A stretch of 64,000 bases of DNA from Aestuariibacter sp. GS-14 (GCF_006494365.1 NZ_VHIP01000009.1:124001-188000); one strand, 5' to 3'. Counted from the stretch's first letter, positions 19,172 through 28,705 are shown. Notes: generated from the letters alone by a model not told the origin. A program made the numbers and translations.

Positions 19172-20343
19172 TCAAAATCTCCTAGAGTCTTGTTATGTAC
19201 TGATGTCAACGCAGCCAGTTTGGAGGTGTAACGGTTGATGTCCTGTTCATGACTGGCGTTGTTGATTGCACGTTCCAGGTACACTTTGGCGTCGCTGAGT
19301 TTGCCCACACTGAATGCTGACTTACCCAACGCCGACAGCACCAGATGGTTTTTACGGTCGAGTCGGTAAGCGCGCCGGTAATGTGCATGAGCAATGGCAT
19401 AAAGACCGCTGTCGTAAGCTTCGTCGCCACGAATTAAATGAAAATACGGATTGCTTTCGCGCTGAGAGATTACTTGTGCTTCAAGTGCACTGGCCAGTAA
19501 ATCCCGACCGGTGAACCGATACAGTACGGCCAGATTTTCCTTTGCAGTGAGATCGGTTGCATCCAGCGAGACAGCACGTAAATAGGCCTGTTCAGCCGCG
19601 TCATAGTGTTCGCTAAGGCGATAAAGCACGCCCAGGTTTACCCACCCTTCACGCATGGAAGGATCCAGTTCCAGTCCTTTGGCCATATAGGCAAAGGCAT
19701 AGTCCAACTCTCCTGAAATTAAGCCGATTGCCGCCTTGTTGTTGTAAAACATCGCCAAGACGCTGGTTAACGGTACTTCAGTGGCTGGAAACTGTTGTGA
19801 TTCAATACGCTCGTCAAAATCCACCACTCTGCTGGCAATCACTTTGCCGTTGAAAACCTGCTTCAACGTAACGTTGATATGTCCATTGAGGACGCTATAC
19901 CCTTCTTTGCGCGACCAGTACTCAGGGATTTCCACGGTACTGAGTGTGGCTTCAAACCCTGCATGAGTGGCCAGGGCGTAAGTCATCAGCGTTAGCGATA
20001 AACAATTGGCCTCGCGCAGGCGAAACGTTTCTGAGACCGAATAATTGGCGTCACTGTGATAACTTAAACCTTGTTGCTGATGATGAAATACAGCGTCAAT
20101 AAACCGATCAAGTGCAAGCGAATCATCGGCTATACCAGCGGCGCTAAGGGCAGTGACAAAACGCTCGGCGTCTGGCGAAAGCGTGAGAATCTGCGAAGTG
20201 GATTCCACATCAACTGATCTGGCATCAGGGAAATACTGCCAGTACACCGGATGCGTAACTGAAGTAGTGGTGTCTGGAGTGACACGGCATCCTTGTAGTC
20301 CGGCCATGAGTAAGATGAACACCAGAAAAAGAGACCTGCTCAT
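19168..20343 (-). CDS. Lipoprotein with transglutaminase-like and TPR domains
   Basis: This is a 391-aa lipoprotein: a hydrophobic N terminus with lipobox LQGC (Cys 19) is followed by a transglutaminase-like region (about 75-180). That region has a conserved Cys in REANCLSLT, a His in NGHINVTL and an Asp in VVDFDER, the order of a Cys-His-Asp triad. The C-terminal half (about 205-385) is TPR helices (for example YFHLIRGDEAYDSG). Such proteins sit in the periplasm or outer membrane and often scaffold other factors. Whether the triad is active is unknown. It overlaps the M28 peptidase start by 4 bp. Confidence 0.78.
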   Translation of the reverse strand: MSRSLFLVFILLMAGLQGCRVTPDTTTSVTHPVYWQYFPDARSVDVESTSQILTLSPDAERFVTALSAAGIADDSLALDRFIDAVFHHQQQGLSYHSDANYSVSETFRLREANCLSLTLMTYALATHAGFEATLSTVEIPEYWSRKEGYSVLNGHINVTLKQVFNGKVIASRVVDFDERIESQQFPATEVPLTSVLAMFYNNKAAIGLISGELDYAFAYMAKGLELDPSMREGWVNLGVLYRLSEHYDAAEQAYLRAVSLDATDLTAKENLAVLYRFTGRDLLASALEAQVISQRESNPYFHLIRGDEAYDSGLYAIAHAHYRRAYRLDRKNHLVLSALGKSAFSVGKLSDAKVYLERAINNASHEQDINRYTSKLAALTSVHNKTLGDFE

Positions 20344-20507
20344 ACCTGTCTCCCAGTTATAAAGGTTCTGTTATTTTAGCTCAATTTACAAAAAATTAAC
20401 ATTTTAAGAACATTTTATATCGTTGCTTTTCGATCTGGATCTCTTATGCTGATATTGATTGCAAAATAATCAATCACCTGTACTCAGCGGCATAAGGAAA
20501 GGACAAC

Positions 20508-21275
20508 ATGAAACGGGTTGTGTTTAACCAAAAAGGCGGGGTTGGAAAATCCACTATCAGCACAAATCTCGCCGCAGAAAGCGCGCGCCGTGGCTTTAAA
20601 ACGCTGTTAGTTGATTTAGATGCCCAGGGCAATGCAACGCATTATGCAGGCGTAGACATAAAGGACGGCACGCTTACTGTTGCAGATATGTTTAAGCAAA
20701 TTGTTGGCTGGTTCAGCAAACCTCAACCGCCAACCGCGTTTGTACAACCCACCGCATTTGAAAACCTCTACGTACTGCCCGCCGATCCGGCTCTGGCTAC
20801 CATTGAGCGGGAGCTGGAGTCGCGTTATAAAATGTTTAAATTGCGGGAGACATTGGATGCGCTAAGTAAAGAGTTTGATCGCATCTATATCGACACGCCG
20901 CCCAATTTTAACTTTTATTCGAAAGCCGCACTAATAGCCGCCGATGCCTTTTTAGTGCCGTTTGATTGCGACCATTTTTCCGCACAGGCGATTGAACGCT
21001 TGCTGGAGAACGTGATGGAAATAAAGGAAGACCACAATCAGGAATTAGCGTTTGCGGGTGTCATTATCAATCAGTACAACCCACAGGCTAAACTGCCTTC
21101 AGCGTTAATAGGTGAACTGGAAGAAAAAGGTTTACCCCTGTTCGCAACACGATTGAGCAGTTCAGTTAAAGTGAAGGAGTCGCATTCGGCGCGAGCACCA
21201 CTGCCCTTTTATATGCCCAGCCACAAAATAACCAAACAGCTTGTGGCACTTTACGACGAAATTGAGGGCGTGTAA
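20508..21275 (+). CDS. Orphan ParA/Soj-family ATPase
   Basis: This 255-aa cytoplasmic ATPase has the deviant Walker A motif KGGVGKST (residues 9-16), a Walker A' segment LLVDLDAQGN and a Walker B-like region IYIDTPPN. ParA proteins form ATP-dependent dimers on nucleoid DNA and position chromosomes, plasmids or protein clusters. No parB gene or parS-like repeat is adjacent, and the rest of the operon position is empty: upstream is the divergent lipoprotein, downstream the convergent LysE gene 4 bp away. It could position a protein cluster such as chemoreceptors, of which several are encoded nearby, but that is inference. AAAGGA precedes the ATG. Confidence 0.88.
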   Translation: MKRVVFNQKGGVGKSTISTNLAAESARRGFKTLLVDLDAQGNATHYAGVDIKDGTLTVADMFKQIVGWFSKPQPPTAFVQPTAFENLYVLPADPALATIERELESRYKMFKLRETLDALSKEFDRIYIDTPPNFNFYSKAALIAADAFLVPFDCDHFSAQAIERLLENVMEIKEDHNQELAFAGVIINQYNPQAKLPSALIGELEEKGLPLFATRLSSSVKVKESHSARAPLPFYMPSHKITKQLVALYDEIEGV

Positions 21276-21279
21276 CAGA

Positions 21280-21918
21280 TTATCCTGCCTGCCACAGATC
21301 CCAAACCAGTGTTAGCCCAAGGCCAACAAATATCAGCCCGACTAATTGCTCCTGTCTCACTGCAATGGTTGGGCTGCGCGCCATCCATTTACCCAGTTGA
21401 TGCGATAGCTGTACAACGATCAAATCGCAACATAGCGCAATAGCACTGAACATAAGCCCAAGCACCAGTAAGTCATTTACCAGCACGTCGCCCGTGGCCT
21501 TAGTAAACTGAGGCAAAAAAGCAATAAAAAACAATGCGGTTTTAGGATTACTGAGCTCCACCAGCAAACTCCGCTTAACAATTTGCGATGTGGTGGCTTG
21601 TACTGGTTTTCTTAAATGCGGTGCTTTGGCAAATCGCAGCGCACTTACACCCAAATAAATAAGGTACCCCGCGCCGAGCACTTTTATAAGAACAAACAGT
21701 ACCGGTACGTAAAGTATGAGTGCGGCCAAACCAAACGCAGTGCTAATCGCGTAACTGGACGAACCAACCGCCATACCCAGTGCCGCAGCTGTACCACCCT
21801 GCTTACCAGAACCAAGTGTACAGGCCAGGATGTACAAATTAGAGGGTCCGGGTGACAAACTGATCATCAGCGTTGCCAGGATAAAGGTGGTGACGATTTC
21901 AAAAGTTAAGGTGATCAC
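21280..21918 (-). CDS. LysE/RhtB-family amino-acid exporter
   Basis: This 212-aa inner-membrane protein has about six hydrophobic helices and the family signature LSPGPSNLYILA near the N terminus. It also has GxxLxYLGVSALRF and SNPKTALFFIAFLPQF in the middle. Members export amino acids or related metabolites; the substrate cannot be read. The start is GTG at 21918. It is a single gene, convergent with the ParA gene. Confidence 0.87.
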   Translation of the reverse strand: MITLTFEIVTTFILATLMISLSPGPSNLYILACTLGSGKQGGTAAALGMAVGSSSYAISTAFGLAALILYVPVLFVLIKVLGAGYLIYLGVSALRFAKAPHLRKPVQATTSQIVKRSLLVELSNPKTALFFIAFLPQFTKATGDVLVNDLLVLGLMFSAIALCCDLIVVQLSHQLGKWMARSPTIAVRQEQLVGLIFVGLGLTLVWDLWQAG

Positions 21919-22081
21919 TATTAGCTCTTAAGTTGTTTTTGCGGGATACACAACCACGAATTTAGATTTTTCAGGATGCAATAGTGTATAGTCATCCCCT
22001 GTTTTGTCTCAAGCCAAACCGGAAAACTACCGCTGTATGTGTACGCGCCATGTCCGGCCTGGTGAAGCTAAGGATCATTCC

Positions 22082-22738
22082 ATGTTTACTCTGTTTCAGT
22101 ATCTGCATTGCCCTTATTGTGTGCGAGCCGATATGGTTGCTAACTATTCCGGTTTGCCTCATAAAAAAGTACTGCTATTAAACGACGACGAAGCAACCTG
22201 CATTAATTTGGTGGGTGTGAAGATGGTGCCTATTCTGCAAACCAGTGATGGCAGTGCAATGGGTGAGAGTCTGGATATTGTCGCCAAAATTCTTACCCTG
22301 GCACCTGAAGACAAGCAACTGTTGCCGGCTGGTTATGCAAGCACTGTAACTGAACACATTACTAAATACAGCAGTGCAATCAGCCGATTACTGTACCCTC
22401 GCAATCTGATGATTGCACAGCCGGAATTTGAAACTCAATCGGCCCGTGATTATTTTCAGCGTAAAAAAGAAGCCATGCTGGGTTGCAGTTTTAATGAGGC
22501 CTTTGCTAATTCTGAAACTTACCTTTCTCAGGTAAATGCTATGCTGGCTGAACTACCCGCATTAACGCCGCCCTCGGCTCGCGGTAACCAGCTGAGTTGG
22601 GATGATGTTTATATTTTCCCATCCCTGCGAAACCTAACTATGGTAAAAGGATTAAGCTGGCCTGCGGCAGTGAAGGATTATGTTGACGAGATTGCAAAGC
22701 TAACAAATATTCACTTATACAGCGATCAGGCCGTTTAA
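22082..22738 (+). CDS. grxB: Glutaredoxin 2
   Basis: Grx2 reduces disulfides using glutathione and has a GST-like two-domain fold. The 218-aa product aligns with E. coli GrxB (215 aa) along its length. It has active-site CPYC (about residues 10-13), LLNDDEAT, the cis-Pro region VPILQ, ESLDIV, the C-terminal helical domain and PSLRNLTMVKGLSWP. The open frame begins at 22004, but the ATG at 22082 gives the family N terminus and has AAGGA about nine bases upstream. It is a single gene, followed by an inverted repeat. Confidence 0.93.
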   Translation: MFTLFQYLHCPYCVRADMVANYSGLPHKKVLLLNDDEATCINLVGVKMVPILQTSDGSAMGESLDIVAKILTLAPEDKQLLPAGYASTVTEHITKYSSAISRLLYPRNLMIAQPEFETQSARDYFQRKKEAMLGCSFNEAFANSETYLSQVNAMLAELPALTPPSARGNQLSWDDVYIFPSLRNLTMVKGLSWPAAVKDYVDEIAKLTNIHLYSDQAV

Positions 22739-22747
22739 CGTCTTAAA

Positions 22748-22784
22748 AAGGGTATTTTCACTCAACTTAGCGTTAAATACCCTT
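22748..22784. terminator. Inverted repeat, probable convergent terminator after grxB
   Basis: AAGGGTATTT (22748-22757) and AAATACCCTT (22775-22784) are perfect 10-bp arms with a 17-base loop, placed between two convergent genes. There is no clear T-tract, so efficiency is doubtful. Confidence 0.5.
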
Positions 22785-22812
22785 ACAATCAATCTGTTAC
22801 GCGCTATTGGTT

Positions 22813-23043
22813 TCACTGCTTTTCAGGTTTGGCCGTCTCTACCTGCTGTTGAGCCTGCTGTCTGGTCTGCTGGTACTCTTCGAAACTCATTTCGTAGCGC
22901 TTAAAGCAAGCTTCCTGATCCTGTGGCAATTCCTGTAAGCAGGCATGTTGACGGTTTTGCATCATCCCCTGGTACAGTTGCTTATTTGTGCATCCGGCCA
23001 GTCCTGCAATTGCGATCACCAAAGCGACTCTTTGTTTGTTCAT
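22813..23043 (-). CDS. Small lipoprotein, unknown function
   Basis: I do not recognise a family. The 76-aa product has a short signal peptide with lipobox LAGC (Cys 18). A small domain of about 35 residues contains two further Cys, followed by a Gln-rich helical tail (QQTRQQAQQQ). It is likely an outer-membrane or periplasmic lipoprotein. It is transcribed alone between grxB and the divergent chemoreceptor. The clean lipobox and good start make it a real gene in spite of its size. Confidence 0.7.
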   Translation of the reverse strand: MNKQRVALVIAIAGLAGCTNKQLYQGMMQNRQHACLQELPQDQEACFKRYEMSFEEYQQTRQQAQQQVETAKPEKQ

Positions 23044-23162
23044 GGTACTTTTTCCTTGTTAGCACAGTAAATTAGCGAAAGCGGTTACTTTGACTATACT
23101 TTAGTCCGTAAGACACAAACGTTAGGCAGAAGTTCGACCTATTCATTTTAAACGGAGAGATC

Positions 23163-25148
23163 ATGTTCTGGTTGAAACGATTAACGATCATTCAAATGAC
23201 ACTACTTGCCACTGGTTTGCTAGGCGTATTTTGCGCCGCGCTTACCGTGTCGGTGCTAGTTGACGATGTGGAAAAACTGGAACATGCGAACACAGAACAG
23301 CGATTAGTTCTGCTGGTAGATGCGGTAGAGAAAATCGCTCACCAACACGCGGTAGAGCGAGGTTTAACTGCTGGTTTTTTAGGGTCAAAATCGGATGCCG
23401 CAAAAGCCAAAGTGATTGAACAGCGCCTGGTTGCAGATTACGCGGTTGCGACATTGCAGCAACTGGCCAATGAAGACTGGCCGGCAGAATTGGAGATTAA
23501 ACGCAAGCTCAACGGCTTATTTACGGTACTGAAGGATAAATCAGCGGTAAGACGTGAAGTTGATAGTCTCAACGGCAAGCGTGCGTTTGGCTACTACAGT
23601 TTTGTGAATAAAGTAGCGCTCGATAGTGCCAACCAACTGCTATTGGGAGTGAGTAACCGGGATGTATCGGCCACTATTTCTAACGCATTAAAACTAGCCT
23701 GGTTAAAGGAGCGCCTCGGCCAGTTGCGCGGAAAGGTAAACGGTGTACTGGCTCAACGAGCAATCAACAGCCAGATTCTGCTGGAACTTGAAATTTATAA
23801 TGAAAATATTGAATACCTGAGCAGCTCATTAGAAGACGCATTGGATGATAACAGCCTTGCTGAATTTAAACGCTTAAATCAGTCAACTGTAATGCAATCT
23901 ATGCGCGAGGTATATCAACAATTACAACGTGAAAATGTCGACTTTAGCCAGTTACCCGCGGCTAGCGAGTGGTTTTCAACCGCCACCACTCAAATTGGTC
24001 AGGTAAAAAGTCTGCTGGACGAAACCTGGCGAAATGCACAAGCGCTATCCCAACGTCATGCTGACGCTACCCGCTTTCAGCTTATATTGGTCGGAGTCGT
24101 TGCGCTGGTAGCGTTATTCATTGCGGCTTTTATCATTGTGACCTTATTGCAGACACTTAGGAGTCAATTATCCCGCTTGACGCGCAATTTGCACAATGTT
24201 GCCAGGGAAGGCGATTTAACCATCGACGTATCCTTACCTTCAGACAATGAACTGGGCAGTATTGCAACCGCAATGAACCAAACCTTGCAAGCTATTCGCG
24301 ACCTGATAACCGGTCTGGCTCAGTCTGTACAGGCCAGTACCCGGCTTGGCGACCAAGTAGCACATTCTGCCAAGACAATTAACGAGGAATCAGAGAATAC
24401 ACAGCAGCGAGCAGTTAGCATTGCCGCAGCAATTGAACAAATGACGGAAACCAGTAAAGAAATTGCCCGTTCAGCCATTGAGACACTTGAAGCCAGCAGA
24501 CACCTTGACTCATTGGCCATTGAATCCATGAATGCAAATCAGTCTATACAACTGTCTATATCCGCACTTACCGCACAAATGGCAGACATGGAATCAGTAG
24601 CCAAGAATATGGGAGAGCAACTATCTGAAATCAGTAGTATTCTGGACACCATTAATTCCTTATCCGATCAAACTAACCTGCTTGCATTGAACGCCGCGAT
24701 AGAAGCCGCACGAGCAGGAGAACACGGCCGCGGGTTTGCGGTGGTAGCCGATGAGGTTCGCCAGTTGGCCAACGCTAGCCGCAACTCGTCAGACAAAATA
24801 TCGTCGTTATTGGATTCGTTACAACAAGTAAGCCTGAATGTTATCAACGGGATTTCGAAAAGTGCTGACGGAGCCAGAGCGTCACTAACCCTAACCAATC
24901 AGGGTGAAGAAACCGCTGCCAAGGTAAAAGCCAGCGCAACTCAGCTGGAAACTCAGGCAAATTCCATGTCAGCTGCTGCCGAAGAACAATCAATGACATC
25001 TGAGCAAATTGCTGCTGACGTTGTGAGTGTTCAGGATGCAGCCACCGAAGAAGTAAGGGTTGCAGAGATACTGAACAAGGTAACCTCGGATCTACAAGCC
25101 AATAACGCGATTCTTACCAAAACGATGGGGAACTTCCGGTATGAGTAG
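23163..25148 (+). CDS. Methyl-accepting chemotaxis protein with NIT-type sensor domain
   Basis: This is a 661-aa inner-membrane chemoreceptor. TM1 lies at about 10-32, and a large periplasmic sensor at about 35-300 begins [16 protein letters not shown], the signature of the nitrate/nitrite-sensing NIT domain. TM2 is at about 303-327, HAMP at about 328-382, and the signalling domain at about 390-655. The latter's hairpin tip [16 protein letters not shown] is well conserved. There is no C-terminal CheR-docking pentapeptide. NIT domains have been tied to nitrate and nitrite sensing, but the ligand here is not proved. GGAGAG precedes the ATG. A convergent pilin gene follows. Confidence 0.93.
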   Translation: MFWLKRLTIIQMTLLATGLLGVFCAALTVSVLVDDVEKLEHANTEQRLVLLVDAVEKIAHQHAVERGLTAGFLGSKSDAAKAKVIEQRLVADYAVATLQQLANEDWPAELEIKRKLNGLFTVLKDKSAVRREVDSLNGKRAFGYYSFVNKVALDSANQLLLGVSNRDVSATISNALKLAWLKERLGQLRGKVNGVLAQRAINSQILLELEIYNENIEYLSSSLEDALDDNSLAEFKRLNQSTVMQSMREVYQQLQRENVDFSQLPAASEWFSTATTQIGQVKSLLDETWRNAQALSQRHADATRFQLILVGVVALVALFIAAFIIVTLLQTLRSQLSRLTRNLHNVAREGDLTIDVSLPSDNELGSIATAMNQTLQAIRDLITGLAQSVQASTRLGDQVAHSAKTINEESENTQQRAVSIAAAIEQMTETSKEIARSAIETLEASRHLDSLAIESMNANQSIQLSISALTAQMADMESVAKNMGEQLSEISSILDTINSLSDQTNLLALNAAIEAARAGEHGRGFAVVADEVRQLANASRNSSDKISSLLDSLQQVSLNVINGISKSADGARASLTLTNQGEETAAKVKASATQLETQANSMSAAAEEQSMTSEQIAADVVSVQDAATEEVRVAEILNKVTSDLQANNAILTKTMGNFRYE

Positions 25149-25177
25149 CGTATAGGCGCCAGGTAGTAAGGAATCGG

Positions 25178-25693
25178 TTAGCAGTCGTCGGTAACTAACG
25201 TAATGGTGCAGTTGGGCGAACCAAATGAATCGTAAATAATGTAGCAACCTTGATTAACCGGTGTGCCGCTGCTCGGCACGGTGTAACCAATCAGGGTATA
25301 TTGATTATCTACCCTCGTAGCGATATCAGCACTTAAGCTATTTTGCATAAAGTCGAGCATTTGCATCTGCGTTCCAAGTTCAGCCTGGCTTTCGGGGCAT
25401 AGATTTCGATAATCCACCTCTGCGGTACCAAATCCAAAATCAACCACATACGCCACCTGTCCGGCATTGGGATTAGTGCTTACCGCGCGCAAACCAACAA
25501 CGCGTGCTTTAGCCTGCACCAGGGAAACGGTTGATTTCATCTGGCTGGCAATGGATTTAAGTGAAGCAACCTTCGCATCAGAACTGAAGTCGAGAAACCG
25601 TGGCGATGCCACCACCGCCAGAACACCTAAAATAACAATGACAATTATTAGCTCGATTAACGTAAATCCATTGTATCCTGTACGATTCTTCAT
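25178..25693 (-). CDS. Type IV pilin-like (MSHA-type) prepilin
   Basis: This 171-aa prepilin has a short basic leader ending in Gly (residues 1-9). The classical N-methylation start FTLIELIIVIVILGVLA, with Glu5 of the mature protein, comes next, then the N-terminal helix and a globular head. Four Cys lie in the head and tail (one in NLCPES, one in NQGCY, two near the C terminus), enough for two disulfides. It resembles MSHA minor or major pilins, but no assembly gene (ATPase, platform, secretin, peptidase) is nearby. It is either a stand-alone structural pilin served by a distant assembly locus or a pseudopilin. Confidence 0.88.
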   Translation of the reverse strand: MKNRTGYNGFTLIELIIVIVILGVLAVVASPRFLDFSSDAKVASLKSIASQMKSTVSLVQAKARVVGLRAVSTNPNAGQVAYVVDFGFGTAEVDYRNLCPESQAELGTQMQMLDFMQNSLSADIATRVDNQYTLIGYTVPSSGTPVNQGCYIIYDSFGSPNCTITLVTDDC

Positions 25694-26012
25694 CTAAACA
25701 ACCCTGCCAGTAATAGTTAACATCCCTTTTATGCGTACAGGAAAAAATCACATGATCGCACACCAATATCCTACCACGATATTGCAGTACGCTAATTAGC
25801 CATTAGTTGAAATAGCAGCAACAGCACCCAAACGGGGAAGTCCGGTCACTCAATAAGACCTGGCAAAAATGAAGCGAGATCCGAGTGAGCAAACAATTTT
25901 GCTCACGCTCGCGAAACGGCTCGAGCTCTGCGAGAGACTGGGATAGTCCTCTGACTCACGTTATCTGCAAGGGTATTCTTTACAAAGGGATTTTTTTACT
26001 ACTTAGAAAGGA
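25694..26012. other. Intergenic stretch between pilin gene and tRNA-Leu
   Basis: I see no gene. The right half holds a strong hairpin (25885-25906) and other short self-complementary pieces. The left part carries the pilin promoter region. An open frame covering 25980-26162 is an artefact of the tRNA. Confidence 0.6.
25885..25906 (-). terminator. Hairpin downstream of tRNA-Leu, possible terminator
   Basis: GTGAGCAAA (25885-25893) pairs perfectly with TTTGCTCAC (25898-25906) around a 4-base loop. Read on the minus strand it lies about 110 bases after the tRNA. A T-rich ATTTTT follows about 12 bases beyond the stem. Confidence 0.4.
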
Positions 26013-26099
26013 TGGTGCCCAGGAGAGGACTTGAACCTCCACGGCCGTAAGGCCACTAGCACCTGAAGCTAGCGTGTCTACCAATTCCACCACCTGGGC
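26013..26099 (-). tRNA. tRNA-Leu (anticodon CAG)
   Basis: The minus strand folds as an 87-nt class II tRNA with encoded CCA. Acceptor GCCCAGG pairs with CCTGGGC. The anticodon stem CTAGC/GCTAG carries loop TTCAGGT (anticodon CAG), a long variable arm follows (GGCC-TTAC-GGCC), and the T arm is GGTTCAAGTCC. It closely resembles E. coli tRNA-Leu(CAG). It reads CUG codons. It is transcribed from its own promoter just upstream. Confidence 0.97.
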
Positions 26100-26133
26100 A
26101 TCTTGCGCTAAGCTCTCGTTCAGCGCGGGCGTG

Positions 26134-26162
26134 AAGATACGCGGTATCCAAAATATTGTCAA
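26134..26162 (-). promoter_or_regulatory. Strong sigma70-type promoter of tRNA-Leu
   Basis: On the minus strand a perfect TTGACA (26157-26162) and TATCTT (26134-26139) are spaced by exactly 17 bp. A GC-rich CACGCCCGCGC discriminator follows, as expected for a growth-controlled stable-RNA promoter. It begins immediately after the stop codon of the exonuclease gene. Confidence 0.85.
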
Positions 26163-26876
26163 TCATTTATTTTCGACTTTTCCTAAATTTCTGCATCCCA
26201 CTGCCTGGGTGTGGGTAAAATCCAGCAGAGACAGGGTGCCTTTGGGGTCCAGCTGGTAATATTGTGCAAACCATAGCTGTAATGTTGCCATCGCATCATC
26301 AAGCGCGTTGTGCGCTGGCGCTAAGGGTAAATTGTGGCGCTGACGGCACACGGTTAACGTTGCACTGTTGGGCGGCAGCACTTCGTGTTGCTTTTGTAAC
26401 TGATACACCGCCAGTTTCAAGGTATCCAGTGTAATCACATTACTCACAGAAATATTGTTCGCCGCCATTACCCTGTCCAGCACTGCCATATCCAGTCCAG
26501 CGTTATGCAGCACCCACACATGCGTTTGCGCGTACCGGCTAAGTTTAACCAACGCCTCTTTCACATGTGCACCCTGGGCAATGGTGTCGGCGGTCAGGCC
26601 GTGGATAACCGGACTCTGCTCCAAGTCACCCGTTGCGCGTATCACATTATAATAGCAGGACGAGACCTCTATACTCCCCGCCTTGCCTTCAACCCAGCCC
26701 ACTGAGGTGATTTTTGACCTTTTAGGATCAAGGGAAGTAAGTTCCAAATCCACAGCCAACAAGGGAACATCCCGAAGCATAAGGTGTTTTCTGTCATCGG
26801 GCAGCAGCACACCTCCGTTCATCCAGCGCTGAATTCTTCCCCACCACGATGGCGATGTTGTAGTTGCACCGCTCAC
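26163..26876 (-). CDS. DnaQ-like 3'-5' exonuclease (DEDDh family)
   Basis: This 237-aa cytoplasmic exonuclease is related to the proofreading subunit of DNA polymerase III. The DEDDh motifs are visible: AVDLELTSLDP supplies the Asp and Glu, HNAGLDMAVLDRV the second Asp region, and APAHNALDDAMAT the His and last Asp. The N-terminal 35 residues are an extension outside the core. It overlaps the upstream cNMP/CBS/DUF294 gene by 4 bp. The pairing is common in gammaproteobacteria, but a joint function is not established as far as I know. Confidence 0.9.
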   Translation of the reverse strand: MSGATTTSPSWWGRIQRWMNGGVLLPDDRKHLMLRDVPLLAVDLELTSLDPKRSKITSVGWVEGKAGSIEVSSCYYNVIRATGDLEQSPVIHGLTADTIAQGAHVKEALVKLSRYAQTHVWVLHNAGLDMAVLDRVMAANNISVSNVITLDTLKLAVYQLQKQHEVLPPNSATLTVCRQRHNLPLAPAHNALDDAMATLQLWFAQYYQLDPKGTLSLLDFTHTQAVGCRNLGKVENK

Positions 26877-28705
26877 GACATCCCTCCGGAGAATTTCATT
26901 ACAGCCGCTTGCTGCGCGCGTTCTATCGCCTTAAAAGCAGCTTTAAGCTGATGTTTTTCTATGGAAGACAGATCGGTAACCGATACCAGATTGTCAGTGA
27001 CTTTATTTTGTAACTGGTGACGCCAGCGCAAACGGGTTAAAAACAACCAGATATCACGCAGATTATTGGCATCTCGAGACGACAGCCCGGAACCGGCTGG
27101 TAAACTTGCCAGTCTGGCCTGCGTAGACGGCATGGTCAGGCCATTATCCAGCGCGTAGAGTCGCACCAAATTATTGATAATCGCAATAGCCTTAACTTTT
27201 AAATCGATAGCGTCCTTTACGGTGTGCCCTTTTTCGTACACAAATTTCTGGAACATCGATAGCGGCACAGAATCTGCGTTGGCCTGACGCGCCAGTGCCG
27301 CCAAAAACATCTTCTGCTTTAACAAGGGTGCCCTGGCTAACTGCATTTTGCGAAATAAGTCAGCATCACCGGCCGCAGCTCGCGCATCCAGAAAAATATT
27401 AAAGTACATAATGGCTTTATTGGTAGGCTGCTTAACCCATTGCTGGGCTTCGGCAATGGCGTCGTCCAGTGACAACCGCAATGCCGGATTACTTGCCATT
27501 ATGTTACCCGGGCACAATTTAATCCCGCACTTACCCAATCCATTACACACGTATTCAGCCATACCGGCAAAATATTCGGCCTCCTGTTCATTGGGTTTGC
27601 GTGCCAGCAACAAACCATTGTCCTGATCCGATCCCATGGTCTGATCTTCCCTGGCCTGGGAACCATAGACAATCCAGGTATAGGCCATTGGCGCAGAGCC
27701 ATGTTGCTGCTGATAAAAATTAATCAGTTTACGGGTCATCATGTCAGTCGCCTGCGCGAGTACTTTCCCCGCAATATCGTAGTCGCCCAGTCGCTTGGCG
27801 TGCGTAGCCAGATAATGTGGCAATTGCCACGACTGTCGCGTGAGTTCATACAGGTTTTGTGCTTTCGACAACTCACCAATAATAAATAACACGTTACCTT
27901 TTTGATGCCGGATAATATCGGATGCCGTAATCATCCCCATTGGTTGTCGTGTTACCCTGTCAATCACCGGTAAGTGATGAATATTGCGCTCACTCATCAG
28001 CGCCATAGCATCAAACATGGTGCGATTCTGCGTAATCATTGCAGGTTTGTCGGTCATAATGGCAGATACAGGTAAACCTGTATCAAGCGCCGTTGCCACC
28101 ACCCGGTTGCGCAGATCGCGGTCAGTTACAATACCCGCCAGCTTTTCATTCTCGGTGATCAGTAGCGACGATACATTGTTTTCGCTCATCAACGCTGCTG
28201 CCTGCTGCACAGAAAGGCCAATATCTGCGATCACCGGCTGGCGTTCAATCACCTCACTGAGCGACTTGTAAAGCCACATTGAATTTGAATCTTGTACTGC
28301 CTGATTTTGCAGGGCATCGGTTTTGGTGCCTTCGAAAAAATTAGCCACTTCGGGCAGCAATAACAGCGACTTAAACGTCTCTGCCTCAAAACAGTACACC
28401 AGCCCGGGGCTATCGATATTCACACTGGAGGGATACGCCACACCATCAATAATACTGTGGAAGCCAAAGTAATCACCTTCGCTAAGATGCCGTTCAGGAC
28501 CGTCTGAATCTTTTACCGAAAACTGACCGCTTTGGATAAGAAACAACCGCCCGGTATTTTCTTTCAGCAACTGCGTTTGATTTTCTGCCGCCAGATAGAT
28601 CAACCTGGCGTGCTTGGCGAGATCCTGCAATACATCATCAGCCAGTCCATCAAACGGCGCGGATGTTTTTAGAAAATCCAAAACCTGCTGGGGTGTAGCG
28701 CTCAT
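26873..28705 (-). CDS. cNMP-binding / CBS-pair / DUF294 nucleotidyltransferase-like protein
   Basis: This 610-aa cytoplasmic protein has four modules. They are a cyclic-nucleotide-binding beta barrel (about 10-115), two CBS motifs (about 155-275), a DUF294 nucleotidyltransferase-like domain (about 300-435) and a DUF294_C domain (about 470-605). The DUF294 domain has GSQAREDQTMGSDQDNGLL, the GS...DxD signature of the superfamily that includes PII uridylyltransferase. It may transfer a nucleotide to an unknown target in response to nucleotides. The operon continues into the DEDDh exonuclease. A perfect 14-bp inverted repeat lies about 100 bp upstream of its start. Confidence 0.88.
   Translation of the reverse strand: MSATPQQVLDFLKTSAPFDGLADDVLQDLAKHARLIYLAAENQTQLLKENTGRLFLIQSGQFSVKDSDGPERHLSEGDYFGFHSIIDGVAYPSSVNIDSPGLVYCFEAETFKSLLLLPEVANFFEGTKTDALQNQAVQDSNSMWLYKSLSEVIERQPVIADIGLSVQQAAALMSENNVSSLLITENEKLAGIVTDRDLRNRVVATALDTGLPVSAIMTDKPAMITQNRTMFDAMALMSERNIHHLPVIDRVTRQPMGMITASDIIRHQKGNVLFIIGELSKAQNLYELTRQSWQLPHYLATHAKRLGDYDIAGKVLAQATDMMTRKLINFYQQQHGSAPMAYTWIVYGSQAREDQTMGSDQDNGLLLARKPNEQEAEYFAGMAEYVCNGLGKCGIKLCPGNIMASNPALRLSLDDAIAEAQQWVKQPTNKAIMYFNIFLDARAAAGDADLFRKMQLARAPLLKQKMFLAALARQANADSVPLSMFQKFVYEKGHTVKDAIDLKVKAIAIINNLVRLYALDNGLTMPSTQARLASLPAGSGLSSRDANNLRDIWLFLTRLRWRHQLQNKVTDNLVSVTDLSSIEKHQLKAAFKAIERAQQAAVMKFSGGMS

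Noticed and set aside
26013-26099. tRNA-Leu as the attachment site of an integrated element
   Set aside because: No integrase, direct repeat of the tRNA end or change in gene content is visible on either side.
25980-26162. 60-aa open frame on the minus strand across the tRNA region
   Set aside because: It is the well-known false translation of a tRNA-Leu gene (ELVDTLASGASG...), with no ribosome site.
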